Source: Siphonodentalium dalli (Eukaryota > Mollusca > Scaphopoda > Gadilida > Siphonodentaliidae). Taken from it: 64,000 bases of DNA. The notes below the pieces were generated by a model, which saw only the letters and a program-made list of their open reading frames with translations, ran no database searches and was not told where the DNA came from. The stretch covers positions 133,991,989-134,055,988 of the forward strand of contig CP136068.1 in assembly GCA_032622095.1 (NCBI GenBank). Direction: 5' to 3'. Positions 12,341 through 23,937 of the stretch are shown piece by piece (position 1 is the stretch's first letter; every line of letters begins with the position of its first letter). Position numbers and translations under genes: made by a program.

Positions 12341-13055
12341 ATAGGGGTTTTCTCTGTTATATTCACAAAATAACCACTAATTTTCTATGAACATGTTACT
12401 AAAATGATTTAAAAGTAATAAAAATATCCCATAGTTAATCAATACATAGGTAGTGTTATAGTTTTAAGTATTTTATTTTTCCCATTTATTTTGCCTGAAA
12501 TTTCATGTTTTGGGCGTAGGTTTAATATTTTTCAGATAATTGTACTCTATGTTTAATTAAATTATCCATGTTTCATATTGTCGTATTCGGGATATGTTTG
12601 TGCACATTTTAAGACCATATACGACACATTCGCTTAACAAATCTCCAAACAATATACAACTTACTCGGACATATTTTTGAAAACGCAACACATTTTTGCG
12701 AACGTGAATGATATTTTCGTAAAAAAAAATAAAAAATATTTGCGGAAACTGGCCAATTTTCACTTATTTACAAAATTCAATATATACTGGATGTAATACA
12801 TATCACAGTTACAATAATATTTCAATGTTATCTTGGTACCCAATGTGTGCCAAAATGAATCGTTCATTAGAAAATCAGCACACATATCTGAAAGGGGACC
12901 CCTATTTTAAAGTGATGTAGAAAAAATCGCTCAAAGCGGATTTTGGATATATTATTCGGGAGATATTCCCCCGTCCAATGACATAAAAATCGCTTTTTTT
13001 TACCAATTTCGTCTAGGTTCACAATTTTTTTCGCCTTCTCCGATTATACTAGCGG
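12341..13055 (-). repeat. Right TIR of the 6.9 kb element
   Basis: This is the inverted partner of 6107-6726, ending outward with TATACTAGCGG. It keeps the subterminal word CAAAGCGGATTTTGGATAT near 12935-12955. It is about 95 bases longer than the left copy, mainly through an insertion or matching deletion around 12780-12870. Confidence 0.75.
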
Positions 13056-13261
13056 CAGATTTGTGTTTGTGTGGCTAACGACGGGATTCTGGAATGTACC
13101 CGTAGGCCCTTTCCCTAACCCCTCAATTTAAGCCTTTAATTTAGAAAACAAGGGGGATCGTGAGAACGAACGCAGCGATGCGACCGTCCGCCGAGCGGTC
13201 CGGAGACGATATGCATATGACCGAGAGCGGGTGTTGAGTTCTTTATATCTATGTATCAATT

Positions 13262-13445
13262 AGAAGATACTAAGTCCTAGTTAGGAGATACTAAGTCCTA
13301 ATTCGCAGATAATTTCTCCTAATTAGGAGATATAAGTCATAATGAGGATATCATATATCCTAATTAGGAGATACTAAGTCCTAATTAGGAGATGATAAGT
13401 CCTAATTAGGAGATACTATCTCCTAAATGGGAGAAGCTAAGAGAT
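13262..13445. repeat. Tandem repeat of about 20-21 bp, TCCTAATTAGGAGATACTAAG
   Basis: Some eight or nine degenerate units built on CTAATTAGGAGATACTAAG follow one another. The TCCTAATTAGGA core is itself palindromic. The array lies just outside the right TIR of the 6.9 kb element. Confidence 0.75.
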
Positions 13446-14848
13446 AGTATTCTTTGTTAGGTGGCACTAATACACTTCCATACATATGAATGCCGTTCTG
13501 TTAAATATACTGAGGAGAACTTATGGACCAAGGTTGGTCGATATCATTCGAAGGGCGAGCTCAGGGGAGGGGGTGTAAACAATGGCCAAATGTTGACCTC
13601 GATGATCAGTATGTTTACTATCATGTATATGCAGGAAGTACTGAAATAATTTTGTACATCGCTTGAGAAATGTCTAGGATATTGCAAATACAAAATTGTA
13701 TTCGTAAATTACTTGTGGAGAAAGTGTTTGTTTACAGTTCTCCTAAACGAAGCCCAACATGCAGCTGTACTTGATTTAGATGAACCTGATAAACATACAT
13801 GTAGACATAAGACAAGTGGTCAATTATTTTCTTCTATTTTTCAACAAATTTATTTTCCAAAAAATCAACAAATTTTATTTTCTCGAAATGTTCAGGTGAT
13901 CAATGACATGAACGATTTGTGGAACTATCATACTTCTGCTTGCAGACATTTAAGCCTAGTTCAGTTATCGGAATGTTCTATATGATGGGTTAAGCCTATT
14001 TGAATTTAAAGTGGAAAATTTTCCATTAGAACGTCATCCGATAAACAATTTGGTGACAAACGCGCCCTTCACGTTATTTAAAAAAAACTATAATCTTGCA
14101 TTTCCACCAATACCCCATTTATTGCATAAAAATATGCAGCATACAAATACCCAAACCCCTTCCATAACTTAGTGAACGCATCAGACTCATCCTGGCCATC
14201 TAAACAAAAATGATCCCCATATTTACGTAGGATGTGATTTTCTGTCCCTGTACAGGGAAATCTCTCTCAAAGATAATCAACCAATCAGCAGCCAGATGTG
14301 TGTTTATGCTGACTCTGTGTGTCCTTATTCAAATTCATGAAGAGTAACTCTATGTAATAAGTAGCTTGTAACATATAGACCATCACGACGAAACGTACAC
14401 CAAACAGAGCATAACTGTTCATTATTCAGTTGTGAAGATTGGTGTTTATAATGCTCCAAACAACCATTCTGACAGTCAAATATTTCTGCAGATCATTGAT
14501 ATGATATTGAAAGGAGTAAACAGTCACCTCATAGGCTTCTAAAATCAGAAAAATAAATTAACACTTGGTTGCATGTATTTTAAATACAATATACCAGGTG
14601 ACATTATTATTTGCTCAGACCATAAGGGCTTCACGAAGGGGTTGGAGATTTAGAGAAGCTCTTTCCTCTAGTTTCCTTATTGTAATATATGTATATTTCA
14701 TTATCATAATCATCTTATTTTCCCTGTGGATTCACGGTAACTTTGAAAGTCGTACTTGTTTGCGCTAAATTTTAAGTTCTCAATCACACAGTATTCACAC
14801 TGTGCGAATTTAAATACGACTAATGTATCTAATATGTTCCACTTTCAG
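13446..14848. other. Gene-free stretch upstream of the receptor exons
   Basis: No exon with recognisable sequence was found. Since 14849 begins with a splice acceptor, this stretch is probably intron of the receptor gene on the plus strand. The frame at 13713-13985 has no recognisable domain. Confidence 0.4.
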
Positions 14849-14948
14849 CACAAAACTATGGCTACCCACTAGTGGTGGTGCTTGTCCCACCTATTGTCAT
14901 CGCCGTCGTCGGTCTCGTGTTGGGATACATACTGTTCCGCTACCGCAG
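14849..14948 (+). CDS. Internal exon: transmembrane segment of a cell-surface receptor
   Basis: The exon is bounded by TTTCAG before 14849 and AG/GTTAGT after 14948. Read from its third base it encodes QNYGYPLVVVLVPPIVIAVV followed by GLVLGYILFRYR. This is one hydrophobic helix of about 22 residues, followed by arginines, the usual inside stop-transfer signal of a type I membrane protein. It starts in phase 1 and ends with two bases of a codon, completed by the first base of the next exon (15478). The extracellular exons are not recognisable upstream in this window, so the receptor type is unknown. Single-pass receptors with EGF, Ig, CUB or lectin domains are all possible. Confidence 0.75.
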
Positions 14949-15477
14949 GTTAGTAGTTCATCCAGTTCCTATTTATACTTTTTAGCTACATGTTCATGCG
15001 TTTATTATATAATACAACGATATTCAGACACACAACATAACATGGTTACAACACATGGGTTATATGAACGTATTTGTTAAATATTCTGCCACGTGTTGAT
15101 ATACTCAGATTCCAAGAGAGTGTTAACTATGTACACGTGCCGCATGTAAAGGTTATATACGGACGACATACGGAGTTATCGTCAATATTAACACAAGATG
15201 TCAACGTGATAATAATTCTGAATGGAAGACGTGTATATTGCAAGCAATAACATGTTTGGAAGTTATGATGTAGTGAGTTGTTCACAAGGAGGGTATACAC
15301 ACACTGTGGTCCAAATCGGCATCTCTTGTTTAAGCCATGGCGTGGGCAATTGGGTGAGCAATCCATTGAAAAGCACGAATACTTATTGGCAACCTATTGC
15401 TTAAAACATAGAAGCCGATATTATGACACCTACTTCGGATGCATGATGTTTAGTGTTCATCGTTGTATTATTTTCAG

Positions 15478-15524
15478 GCATTCGAGTGTAAGGAATCAAC
15501 ATTACGAATGTACGAATACTGTAG
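15478..15524 (+). CDS. Internal exon: juxtamembrane cytoplasmic part of the same receptor
   Basis: A 47-base exon lies between TTTTCAG and GTATGT. Its first base completes the AGG codon left open by the exon ending at 14948. It then reads HSSVRNQHYECTNTV and leaves one base, which joins TT of the next exon to make GTT. It contains a tyrosine in NQHYECT. The match of phases on both sides is the main evidence, since so short an exon cannot be recognised alone. Confidence 0.65.
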
Positions 15525-16735
15525 GTATGTATGGTAATTAACATTACTTAGGGTTAAACACCCCAGTGAGTCCAGCCATAAATTAAATATATATCAAATT
15601 ATTAACTTTGATTTTAAGACAACATATTAACCTGCACGTTTACAGAATACATCTTCGACTCAAATTACTTAGTTTTCTATATATAATCGATAATAGATCG
15701 TTGTTATCACCGGTAATTTATCGAAAATGGCGTACAGTGCCTCTTTAATGTAAATATGGGATATAATTGGCGACTATCTGATTAATCACAACGCTGTTTC
15801 TTACAATACATGTACCTTTGTGTTAAAAGAGCAGCAACAATTATGATTAATAAGTTATCACATAATAATCCCTTAACTGACTCCTATCGCATAATGAACT
15901 ACTATTGATCAGAATTACGAATAGTTTATAGTAGACGGTCCAAAAACCTTGTCGCAGAATTGACGACTACGAATCCGTTTGTGAGCAATAGTGTCGTTAA
16001 ACTTCTTGCCACTCACATTAATGTGATGCAATTTTGTTTGCCGTGATTATTTTGTACTTATATTATTATGCTGCTTAATTATATGTCATAATCAGCGGTA
16101 TAAATGTGTGATTGCATGCATAGCTCGTGTACTTTCTCGAAACAGTAATCGTCACGAAGGATATGACGCAACGCCAACTGTTAGAAAGAGCACAGATTCT
16201 AGTGACGTAGTACGCTATGCGTAAATCTTAGTTCGTTATACGAAATGTGTCAATTGTCACTGCATTATATCTAAATATACCCTCTAAAATAATAACTTAC
16301 AATGTGTGTCCGATAAATTCAGTCGCGTACCATCTAGTACTATAGCCACACGAACATATTAGTTGCCATAACTTCATAATAAATGGAATGGACAACACAT
16401 TTGTTTTTAGTTTTTCCTTCATGCTCTCTAATGCGCACACTAAACTCGAACACTAGCAGACTAAGACACAGATATCAAACGTTGGTGGATATGCATTTTT
16501 GTTTCCAACCTCCATACCTCTGGACTAAATTACTGGACAAGACCATAGTGGTTCACATGTATCAAAGTTCATTGACATATTTGATATATGATGACTGAGA
16601 CAGAGAGCTCCACAGTGCACACGGACGTGCGTACGAACGATTGGTGGCACGGACGGAACCCGCTTTTATATTCGCAAGCGCTGGGCAAACATGATCTGTA
16701 TACCATGCACTTCACCTATCATGTTCTTTTTGTAG

Positions 16736-16881
16736 TTGAGGCCCCAACTGCCGAACCCGTTTACGATTCGGTGACGGACATACCTGGAAGCACAACTCAG
16801 AGTTCAGCAGATGCCAATACTCGCATCGATGAGCTAGAAATGTACGAAAACGTCATACCAAGAACAACTTGCCACTCTTAG
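16736..16881 (+). CDS. Terminal coding exon: cytoplasmic tail with tyrosine motifs
   Basis: The exon follows TTTTTGTAG and reads VEAPTAEPVYDSVTDIPG, then a Ser/Thr-rich stretch, then RIDELEMYENVIPRTTCHS and a TAG stop at 16879-16881. The tail has two evident tyrosine motifs. YENV fits the YxN pattern bound by Grb2-type SH2 domains, and YDSV fits a general SH2 site. Neither has the residue two before Tyr needed for a canonical ITIM, and the distance between them (23 residues after YDSV) is too long for an ITAM. The piggyBac-like MITE begins 33 bases after the stop, so it lies in the presumed 3' untranslated region. Signalling through phosphotyrosine is inference. Confidence 0.75.
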
Positions 16882-16914
16882 ATCAGAATCATCAAGAAGT
16901 CTGCGCTTTGCTTG

Positions 16915-17406
16915 TTAACCCTTTCAGTGCCAGGGGCCGATCTCATCGGCCCTAACTGACGGTCTGTAAAATGGCCCTAAAATAATGTTTAAACAAATTA
17001 TATATATATTTTTTTTTTTATATTTTTTTTTTTTTGGGTGGAATTGTTTTTTTGGTATGCTTAAGCATGCTATAGCGAATTGTAAAACAAACTGGTTAAA
17101 CATTAGGGGCATGTTATAACTCAAAAATATCACCAAGTATTCATAGTAATAATTTGTATGCCCATGAAAAACGTAAGATTCCCTGGCACTAAACCTACAA
17201 AATAAGTCTGTTAAAGAATATAAGAAAAAATTATTAAAATTGTAAAAAATTGTAAAAAAAAATAACAAATGATGAAAAATTGTAAGGCCAATGCATTCTC
17301 TTATATATGCGAGGCGACCTATGGTCGACTCGCATATATAAGAGAATGCATTGGCACAGGGTTTATGGGTTGATACAAAACTCTGACCTGGCACTGAAAG
17401 GGTTAA
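16915..17406. mobile_element. piggyBac-like MITE with TTAA target duplication
   Basis: TTAA stands on both sides (16915-16918 and 17403-17406). The 484 bp between begins CCCTTTCAGTGCCAGG and ends with its complement. TTAA duplication and CCC ends are the hallmarks of piggyBac elements. There is no transposase. Just inside the left end is a small hairpin (GGGCCGATCTCATCGGCCC), and near the right end is a long hairpin (17287-17355). AT-rich, homopolymer-rich DNA fills the rest. Confidence 0.88.
17287..17355. repeat. Near-perfect hairpin inside the piggyBac-like MITE
   Basis: 17287-17313 is the exact complement of 17329-17355 (27 bases). The 15-base middle pairs further (CGACC-TAT-GGTCG), so almost the whole segment folds into one stem with a 3-base loop and a single mismatch. 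Confidence 0.9.
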
Positions 17407-20400
17407 ACACGCTGTACTCAATTACATTCAGCTAGTGACAGATGCCATATTGTCTTCATGTGGTCACATGTAATGGAATTTCTTCAAATTTATTATGAAC
17501 AAGAGGGTCGCTGGGGCGTGGCTAAATACCCCCGTTGGCGTACTTGTAAAATTGTTGGCCGTATAGATCGTATGAAAATGGTTAGACGGAACCGATATTC
17601 GAATTTGCCATGTAGTTTTATTGTTACACAAACCAAATGTATTTCTGATCAAATAAACCAAACTTGAATTTTTGCAAAATCACATCACAGATCCATTTTG
17701 TACGCCGGACTTCCCAAAATTCACCGACCCGTGCACTCTCGTACGAGCGGACAGACATATGCACATATTGAAAACTTAACAAGACTGTTTTTCATTGGTT
17801 AAGGCTAGGTGTAATAATATCATAACAACAGTCAATTTGAAATAACAGATGTATGTTCTATGTTTTATTTTTACTCTCATACGTGCATTTATACGATGAA
17901 ACATAAATGCAACACATCATGTCATTGCCAGATAATAACTTTCTTCAACACTGTGAGTAAGTCACTTAAGGGGGTTCAATGAAACGGACATGTTATAATT
18001 GGGATTGAACGATGAATGTACTTTTTTATGCTAGATGATGTGGGTGTAAGACATGGATATTGATTTTGTTGAAATGCAAGTTGATCACGTTGGTATGTGT
18101 GGATCTTTATCGTTTGCACACCAAATTTTACCCAAACTTGCATCCATCTATACTGCATTGAACGCAACAAAACCAACTATTTAATCGATTGGATAGGTCA
18201 TTGAACAAAAAAGGAACTTTTGAAATGTACCATATATACCATATTGTGATACGGAACTTTAAGTTTCGTTATTCAAACAATTTTATGCATATCATTACAG
18301 AAACCCAGCCACCGACACATGATTCTTGTTTGAGGTGAACCTTTCCCATATAAAATATCTCCATGGTTTACCATATGAAAGCATACTCTAAGTGAAGTTT
18401 AGTTATGCGTGACTAAATTTTAATTAACTTTTAACTGAACTATTGTGTCAAAACTCCTCCGACTGAACAATTGGTAACTAGATCTTGACTACCTATTGTT
18501 TTAGTCAATTTTAGTCAATGTAATGGGTTAAACTGCTCTGACTAAACATTGGGTGACTAACTAAATACTAACTAAATGGGTTACCTCGTTTTCTGCACAA
18601 GTTTAGTTAAATGGGTCCAAATTAATTAATTAACTCTTAACCCAATATTTAGTCAGATTTTAACCCAATATGTAACTATTCATTGGGTTATATAATTTAA
18701 TTGGAATTGAGTTATAAAATTAACTAAATATTAGTAGCGTTTAACTGAAATTAAGTCATGCATGCTATATACATTGGGTCAAATGTGACTGAATATTGGG
18801 TCAATTGCGACTAACTATTCGGTCACCATAACATTTCTTAACACATATAAAAGTATGAAAAACAACACAATAGCTAAATCTAACTTAATTTGGTGTCCAC
18901 GAATGAAATAATTGTTTAGTAAAGATAAAAATACACCTAAAGGGTGATATATAAACAGACGAAATCATGAAAATGAAGGAAATAACCACGCGAGATTAAC
19001 AAATTTGCAAATTGCATGGTTGTGTGATGATAATGAAACATAACGCACTCATCACTGCATACTAAATATCGGTAGGTCAAAAATGATCTGTTATGGTAAA
19101 ATGTAACCCACCATATAGGTCACTATTGATCCTCCCATCTCGAGGTTGGTTTGACCCGCAGATGTTGGGTGAAAATTTACAATCTTGGGGGGGGGGGGGT
19201 GAGTCATTACTAGTATGACTTTCTTGTATGCTGATTTAACCACTTCCGATAGGCAGATGCGCGGCACTCCAGGGGGTTAAATTCACTAGGTATGAAGGTC
19301 AGCTCTGCCCCTGTAGGGGTTGGTAGTTTACGATTAGATGTGGTACATGTATGTAGATTACTACAATTGTATAGCTCGATTTGCCATTATATAAATTATT
19401 GAAAATTCTCAAATAACAAAATGACGCACATTGAAACCATTGGTATGTAAACATAACGGTTACAGTGATGTGTCAACAAACATTTCTAATCGCGAAGTAA
19501 GTTCGAATAATTTAGTTTAAATATTATTATTAGAATAATTTTTCAATATTCAATATCTTGACCTTTTCTAAAAATAATTGGTATCTTATTTTACTAATTA
19601 GCCATTGATCGACAACGCCACTCCGACTTTAACAGCAATGTTTACATAACAATGGTTTCGATCTGTGAAATCTGGTCATTGGAGAGTTATTAATAATGAA
19701 AATAAGAACTGTGTAGATAGTGCATATTGATAATCTCACTGCGAACAATTATACATGAATTTACTGAATACAGTAATTACAACATTTGTCGTTATAATTG
19801 AGAAGCTATTTTGGCCCCACGTGAATTCACAACTAAGAATAGCTAAATGTAGTCGTAACTCTATCCGAGACTAGCGAAAACACCCTCACGCCTGAAAACA
19901 AATAGTGATGTTACCGGTAACGGATGGACACATATTATGGACGGTGTAGCGAAAATTTATTAAATTAAAGTGTTATGTTTTGACTTCGCACAACAGATGA
20001 CACATGTATAACAGAAAACAATAAGCAAACTAGAATGCACTCAGAGAGATGCCAACGTGCGCAAAAATGTAATAAACAATAATTTAAAAAATAATTTCAC
20101 TGTATTTTACCTAATTTATTTAATTTAATTTAATGTTAGCAAAAAAAGACAATTAATACTATTTGTGTAAATATTGATAGCAGCCAATATGCAACAATAA
20201 ATATCAATAATTAATCAATAATTAATCAATAACGATCATTTTATGTAATAATAAACTCTTCAAACGGTGTTTGTGTCAACAAATGCGTTTTGTTTTGTGT
20301 TACGTCATTCGTCGTATTTGACCCGGAACTCGGCTGAAGGTTAGGCTATTCAGCCTATTGCGTCGAATTACGAAATCGCGTTTTGAATGTCTCTCTTTTC

Positions 20401-20870
20401 CCGCACGATAAAAAGAGGTCTTCGCACGAACCAAAAATGATAAAACTTCCCAAGTATAAGTAAAAATACCCCAATGAAGGAGTCTATGTAGGTCCCGAAG
20501 GAGTCTATAGACTCTTTGATGTAGAGTTCTGATGGAGAAAATGTAGGTCGATCTATTTTTGTCATAACTCTGACGTATTTTGACCTGGGAGAAAAAATCG
20601 AAATCGAGGCTCACTACGAGCATGCCAGTTTTAAATATAGAAACAGGGAATCCCGACAAATGGCGATATCGGCGACAAACAAATAATCGAAAACAACACA
20701 TAAAATAAACATAGCAAAAACGCGGCACAGTAAAAATGTCAGAACGCCACGAGGTTTTACGTCGTTTTTGGTGACGTTATGGAGTGAAACGGAGTAGGGT
20801 GACACCAACCTACGAATCTGTCTGATCGCCATACTGTTGCGCGAGCACATGTAATTACTGTGGTTATTTA
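17407..20870. other. AT-rich gene-free stretch
   Basis: No gene recognised. It contains the degenerate repeat field 18400-18850, a G run at about 19187-19199, and AATTAATCAATAATT-type low-complexity DNA near 20195-20235. A minus-strand open frame of 142 codons (20300-20728) has no recognisable domain or splice context and I treat it as chance or as part of an unknown repeat. Confidence 0.4.
18400..18850. repeat. Degenerate short-word repeats (GGGTTAA / ACTAAATATTGGGT)
   Basis: The words TTTAGTTA, GACTAA, AACCCAATAT and ATTGGGTTA recur on both strands without fixed spacing, giving a strongly biased vocabulary over about 450 bases. It looks like an eroded minisatellite. Confidence 0.5.
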
Positions 20871-22292
20871 TTGGAATGGTCTGGCCGATAAACTCAATTT
20901 TTAGGGTAAACTTAGAACAAATTTGGACTAATTTGGCTTTATACCATTTTGAAGAGGAAGATATCCTCTATAACATATCCAAAATCCGCTTTGAGCATTG
21001 TTTTTAAATTCAAGATGGCGTCCAAGATATATAGTGATACAATATTCTCATATGTATATACATGTTTACATTTTTGTGAAGCTAAGACATAACGTCACCG
21101 TTCTATGGCAAAATTGGAACTCCCCGTCTAATATGACCACCAACATGGCAGCCGGGAAGTGGAAAAATTTAGCTATTTTACTAATATCTTTAAGATCAGT
21201 TTCTCCTGTTTGGACCTGGTTGAGATTTGTGACTTTATTTTGTATTTGGAATGTTAACTGACCATTGGAACAATGACATATGCCATTCATGTGGTCTCCA
21301 CCACTTCCGATCACAAAAACAGTTGGATTTTATAGAACGCGGTATAAAACTTCACAAACAAAAAAATCACCATTGGGATTCTATTTATATTTTATCAAGA
21401 AATGGGAAGAACTGTGCAATGTAAGTGATTCATTCTATTTCATATGGATATTCTAACTCAATGATACCATAATACTCAATGGTACCACAATTGTGGTTGA
21501 TGAATAAAATTGACTATTCTGTCGTATATACACTGAATACTAACATTTCTGATACACCATTGATTAATTTGTACTATTTTAACCACTGAAATTACCGGAA
21601 TTAAGGGATGTTTCTATACAAAATGGGCAAAAGATAACTTTTTAGGTTTGGACCATTTTAAAAAGTAATCTCTGCCGTCTCCTGCTAATGGATCACCAGA
21701 GCGGAAGACTTGGACTTCGGAGACCAGCAAGCCAAAGTTTTGAGCCAAAGTGACAATATGAATATCCATAATAAATAGAATGCATCACTTATACACTTGA
21801 AATGCATGATTTTTTTCTTAAATGTTTTATCGCGTTCTATAACATCGAATTGTTGAGTGATCGGAAGGGGTAAGGACCATAGAATGGCATATTTCATTGC
21901 TCCCATGGTCAGTTAACATGATAAATACAAAATAAAGTCACAAGTCAACCAGTTCCAAACAGAAGAAACTGATCTTAAAGATTTTCCACTTCCGGTCATT
22001 TTGGCGGCCATCTTGGACGTTACGTTTCATTTTTTTGGCAAAAAATGGTGTCGTTATGTCTGAGTTTCAAAAAAATGTATACTTGTGTATACATATGACA
22101 ATATTTTGTCACTAAACATCAAACTGACTTATATGAAAATGGCAGCCATCTTGGATGACATCCTGAATTACGAAAAATGCTCAAACCGGATTTTAGCGGA
22201 TTTTGGATATATTATAGAGCATATATTCCTCATCACAGTGGTATACAAACCAAAATTTGTCAAGGTCAAACCGGTTGACCAGACTAGAAGGG
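20871..22292. mobile_element. Foldback element, small copy (1.42 kb)
   Basis: 20871-21670 and 21690-22292 are inverted copies of each other and of the arms of the 29915-34346 element. The ends carry TGGTCTGGCCGATAAA (left) and, reversed, TAGTCTGGTC (right). Shared blocks in order are TTTGGACTAA, ATATCCTCTATAACATATCC, AAATCCGCTTTGAGCA, CAAGATGGCGTCCAAGAT, GGAACTCCCCGTC, ACTTTATTTTGTATTT and CTTCCGATCAC. There is almost no unique core and no coding frame, so it must have been moved by a protein made elsewhere. Confidence 0.75.
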
Positions 22293-23720
22293 ATAGATAA
22301 GCCTGGCAGCAATTTTAATAAAACAAAACTGGTTTTTGAACTGGCCAGTATACACAAGGGTGCCCCTAAAACCCAACTATCAGTGCAAATAATGCAGATC
22401 GGTGCCATAGTGTTAAACACCGTTGTAAATTAACTATTATTCATTTCACTATGGTGACTACCATGGTGATTACGATAGTTTTACCACTTATATTCAATTT
22501 ATATCGATGTTGTGCGTGGTATCTATGTCTTTGGTAATCACACTTTACTATACTATAATAAACCACCGGATTTTGTGATAAGGGTTATGTGCTGTTGTTA
22601 GGTGAACTAAAGTTGGTACTTTATCTTGATTTATATACTATATGATGTGTCCAGAATATATAGCAGTTTGAACACACTGTAGCCGTTGTTTGTTGTCCAC
22701 TTCATTGTTGTGTATGTTTGTATCTAATTGTATCTGAACCTGTATCTCCATAGTTCTTGATTTACAAAACGAGTCCAATAAATTAGGTCTAGGCGAGGTC
22801 CAGACCTAATTTACTGGACTCGTTTTGTAAATTCCGCTACAAACTGGGGACGAGTTGTATATTCTATTTATTACATGATCCAAACCCTCGACAACACATA
22901 CTTAAATCAACAAATGCGACACGAAACTACATCGGCTTCTATAAGGCGTGCGACGACGTAGCTATGCGTTGTTTGCCCGCGTAAAGAAATATTCCCAGAA
23001 AAATAAAGACTCTTTGGCGTATTTAATGGCGTATATTTAATGACATAACTTTGCAAACTCTTCATTCATTATAGTTTGTTGGAAAATATTGGAAGCCATA
23101 GTATTTTGAAACGTAACGTACGGAATGTAAACAGATAACAAACCGGAAGTCAAAGGTCACCTGGCACTATTTGCAGTTATTAAACGAACGTTTAATATCA
23201 CAATTTATATAATGGGTTTATTGAATGGAATAAGGGTAGGATCATGTAATAAAATGTAAGGCAGTGTGCAGCCAATTAGAATGCGAGAAAGTCACGTGAG
23301 ATATAATATAATGGTATAGCATATGTCTAAAGATCTGCGGTTCGATTTGAAGCCAAATTATCCATAATTTCCTAATCCAGTAACTAGTGTCCTCGTATGA
23401 GGCGAAATCAAAAGAAACATTACTTGCAATGCTTATCATTCGTAACACACAAGATCATACACACTTCGACAATTATCAGAACAGCTCATATTTGAGAACC
23501 CTCTTTAGTATCTGTGTAACGCTTTTGAGCATGAAGCACGACCGGTCAATACATGAGGTCAATATGAGATCTGTGTAACGATTTTGAGCATGAAGCACGG
23601 CCAGTCATTATATGAGGCGAATCAGGCGAATGGGGCGAATCAGGCGAATCAGGCGATCATTGGATTTTTTACTTGACAACAAATTTAAATGTTTAAATCT
23701 CCATGCCTTGAAAGTCGATA
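22293..23720. other. Gene-free stretch with a hairpin and short tandem repeats
   Basis: No gene recognised. It contains the hairpin at 22760-22832, a partly duplicated 48-base segment sharing TTTTGAGCATGAAGCACG (23511-23556 and 23570-23617), and AGGCGAATC units repeated at 23617-23658. Confidence 0.45.
22760..22832. repeat. Hairpin with 31-base arms
   Basis: 22760-22790 pairs with 22802-22832 with one mismatch, around an 11-base loop. Each arm reads from ATTTACAAAACGAGTCCA to AATTAGGTCT. It could be a tiny foldback MITE. Confidence 0.85.
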
Positions 23721-23937
23721 TACAGTAATGCCCTAAGTAGTCGACCTCTTAACCAAAGCAGAATTATGGGTAACTTTTCAGGATTTAGTCGGAAATATGG
23801 CTTGTTGCCATTCATCGGAAAGCTCTCGCCGAGAGCTTTCCGATGAATGGCAACAAGCCATATTTCCGACTAAATCCTGAAAAGTTACCCATAATTCTGC
23901 TTTGGTTAAGAGGTCGATTACTTAGTGCATTAGTGTA
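23721..23937. mobile_element. Palindromic (snap-back) MITE, 217 bp
   Basis: The segment folds about 23829. The innermost 88 bases on each side pair perfectly around a 1-base centre, and only three mismatches occur in the 108-base arms (at 23740/23918, 23732/23926 and 23725/23933). The outer part contains TCGACCTCTTAACCAAAGC. There is no coding capacity. The mismatches lie only in the outer 20 bases. Confidence 0.85.

Larger units (their letters stand above)
6107..13055 (-). mobile_element. Decayed 6.9 kb DNA transposon with long TIRs and a PIN/XPG-CXC pseudogene
   Basis: The two ends are inverted copies of each other. Both begin with a CCGC-like flank and TAGTATARTCGGAGAAGG, and the similarity runs inward for about 620 bases on the left and 715 on the right. 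The space between is filled mainly by one minus-strand pseudogene (11678 to 6964), with about 240 bases between its end and the left repeat and about 660 bases between its start and the right repeat. A pogo/Tigger-like fragment on the plus strand (11760-12141) lies between the pseudogene start and the right repeat. No target duplication is evident. The repeats enclosing the gene are seen directly. That the pseudogene encoded the mobilising protein is inference, and the pogo-like fragment is a rival candidate. Confidence 0.7.

Noticed and set aside
20300-20728. 142-codon minus-strand open frame
   Set aside because: No recognisable domain, no splice sites in phase, and composition typical of chance frames. 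It lies beside repeat-rich DNA.
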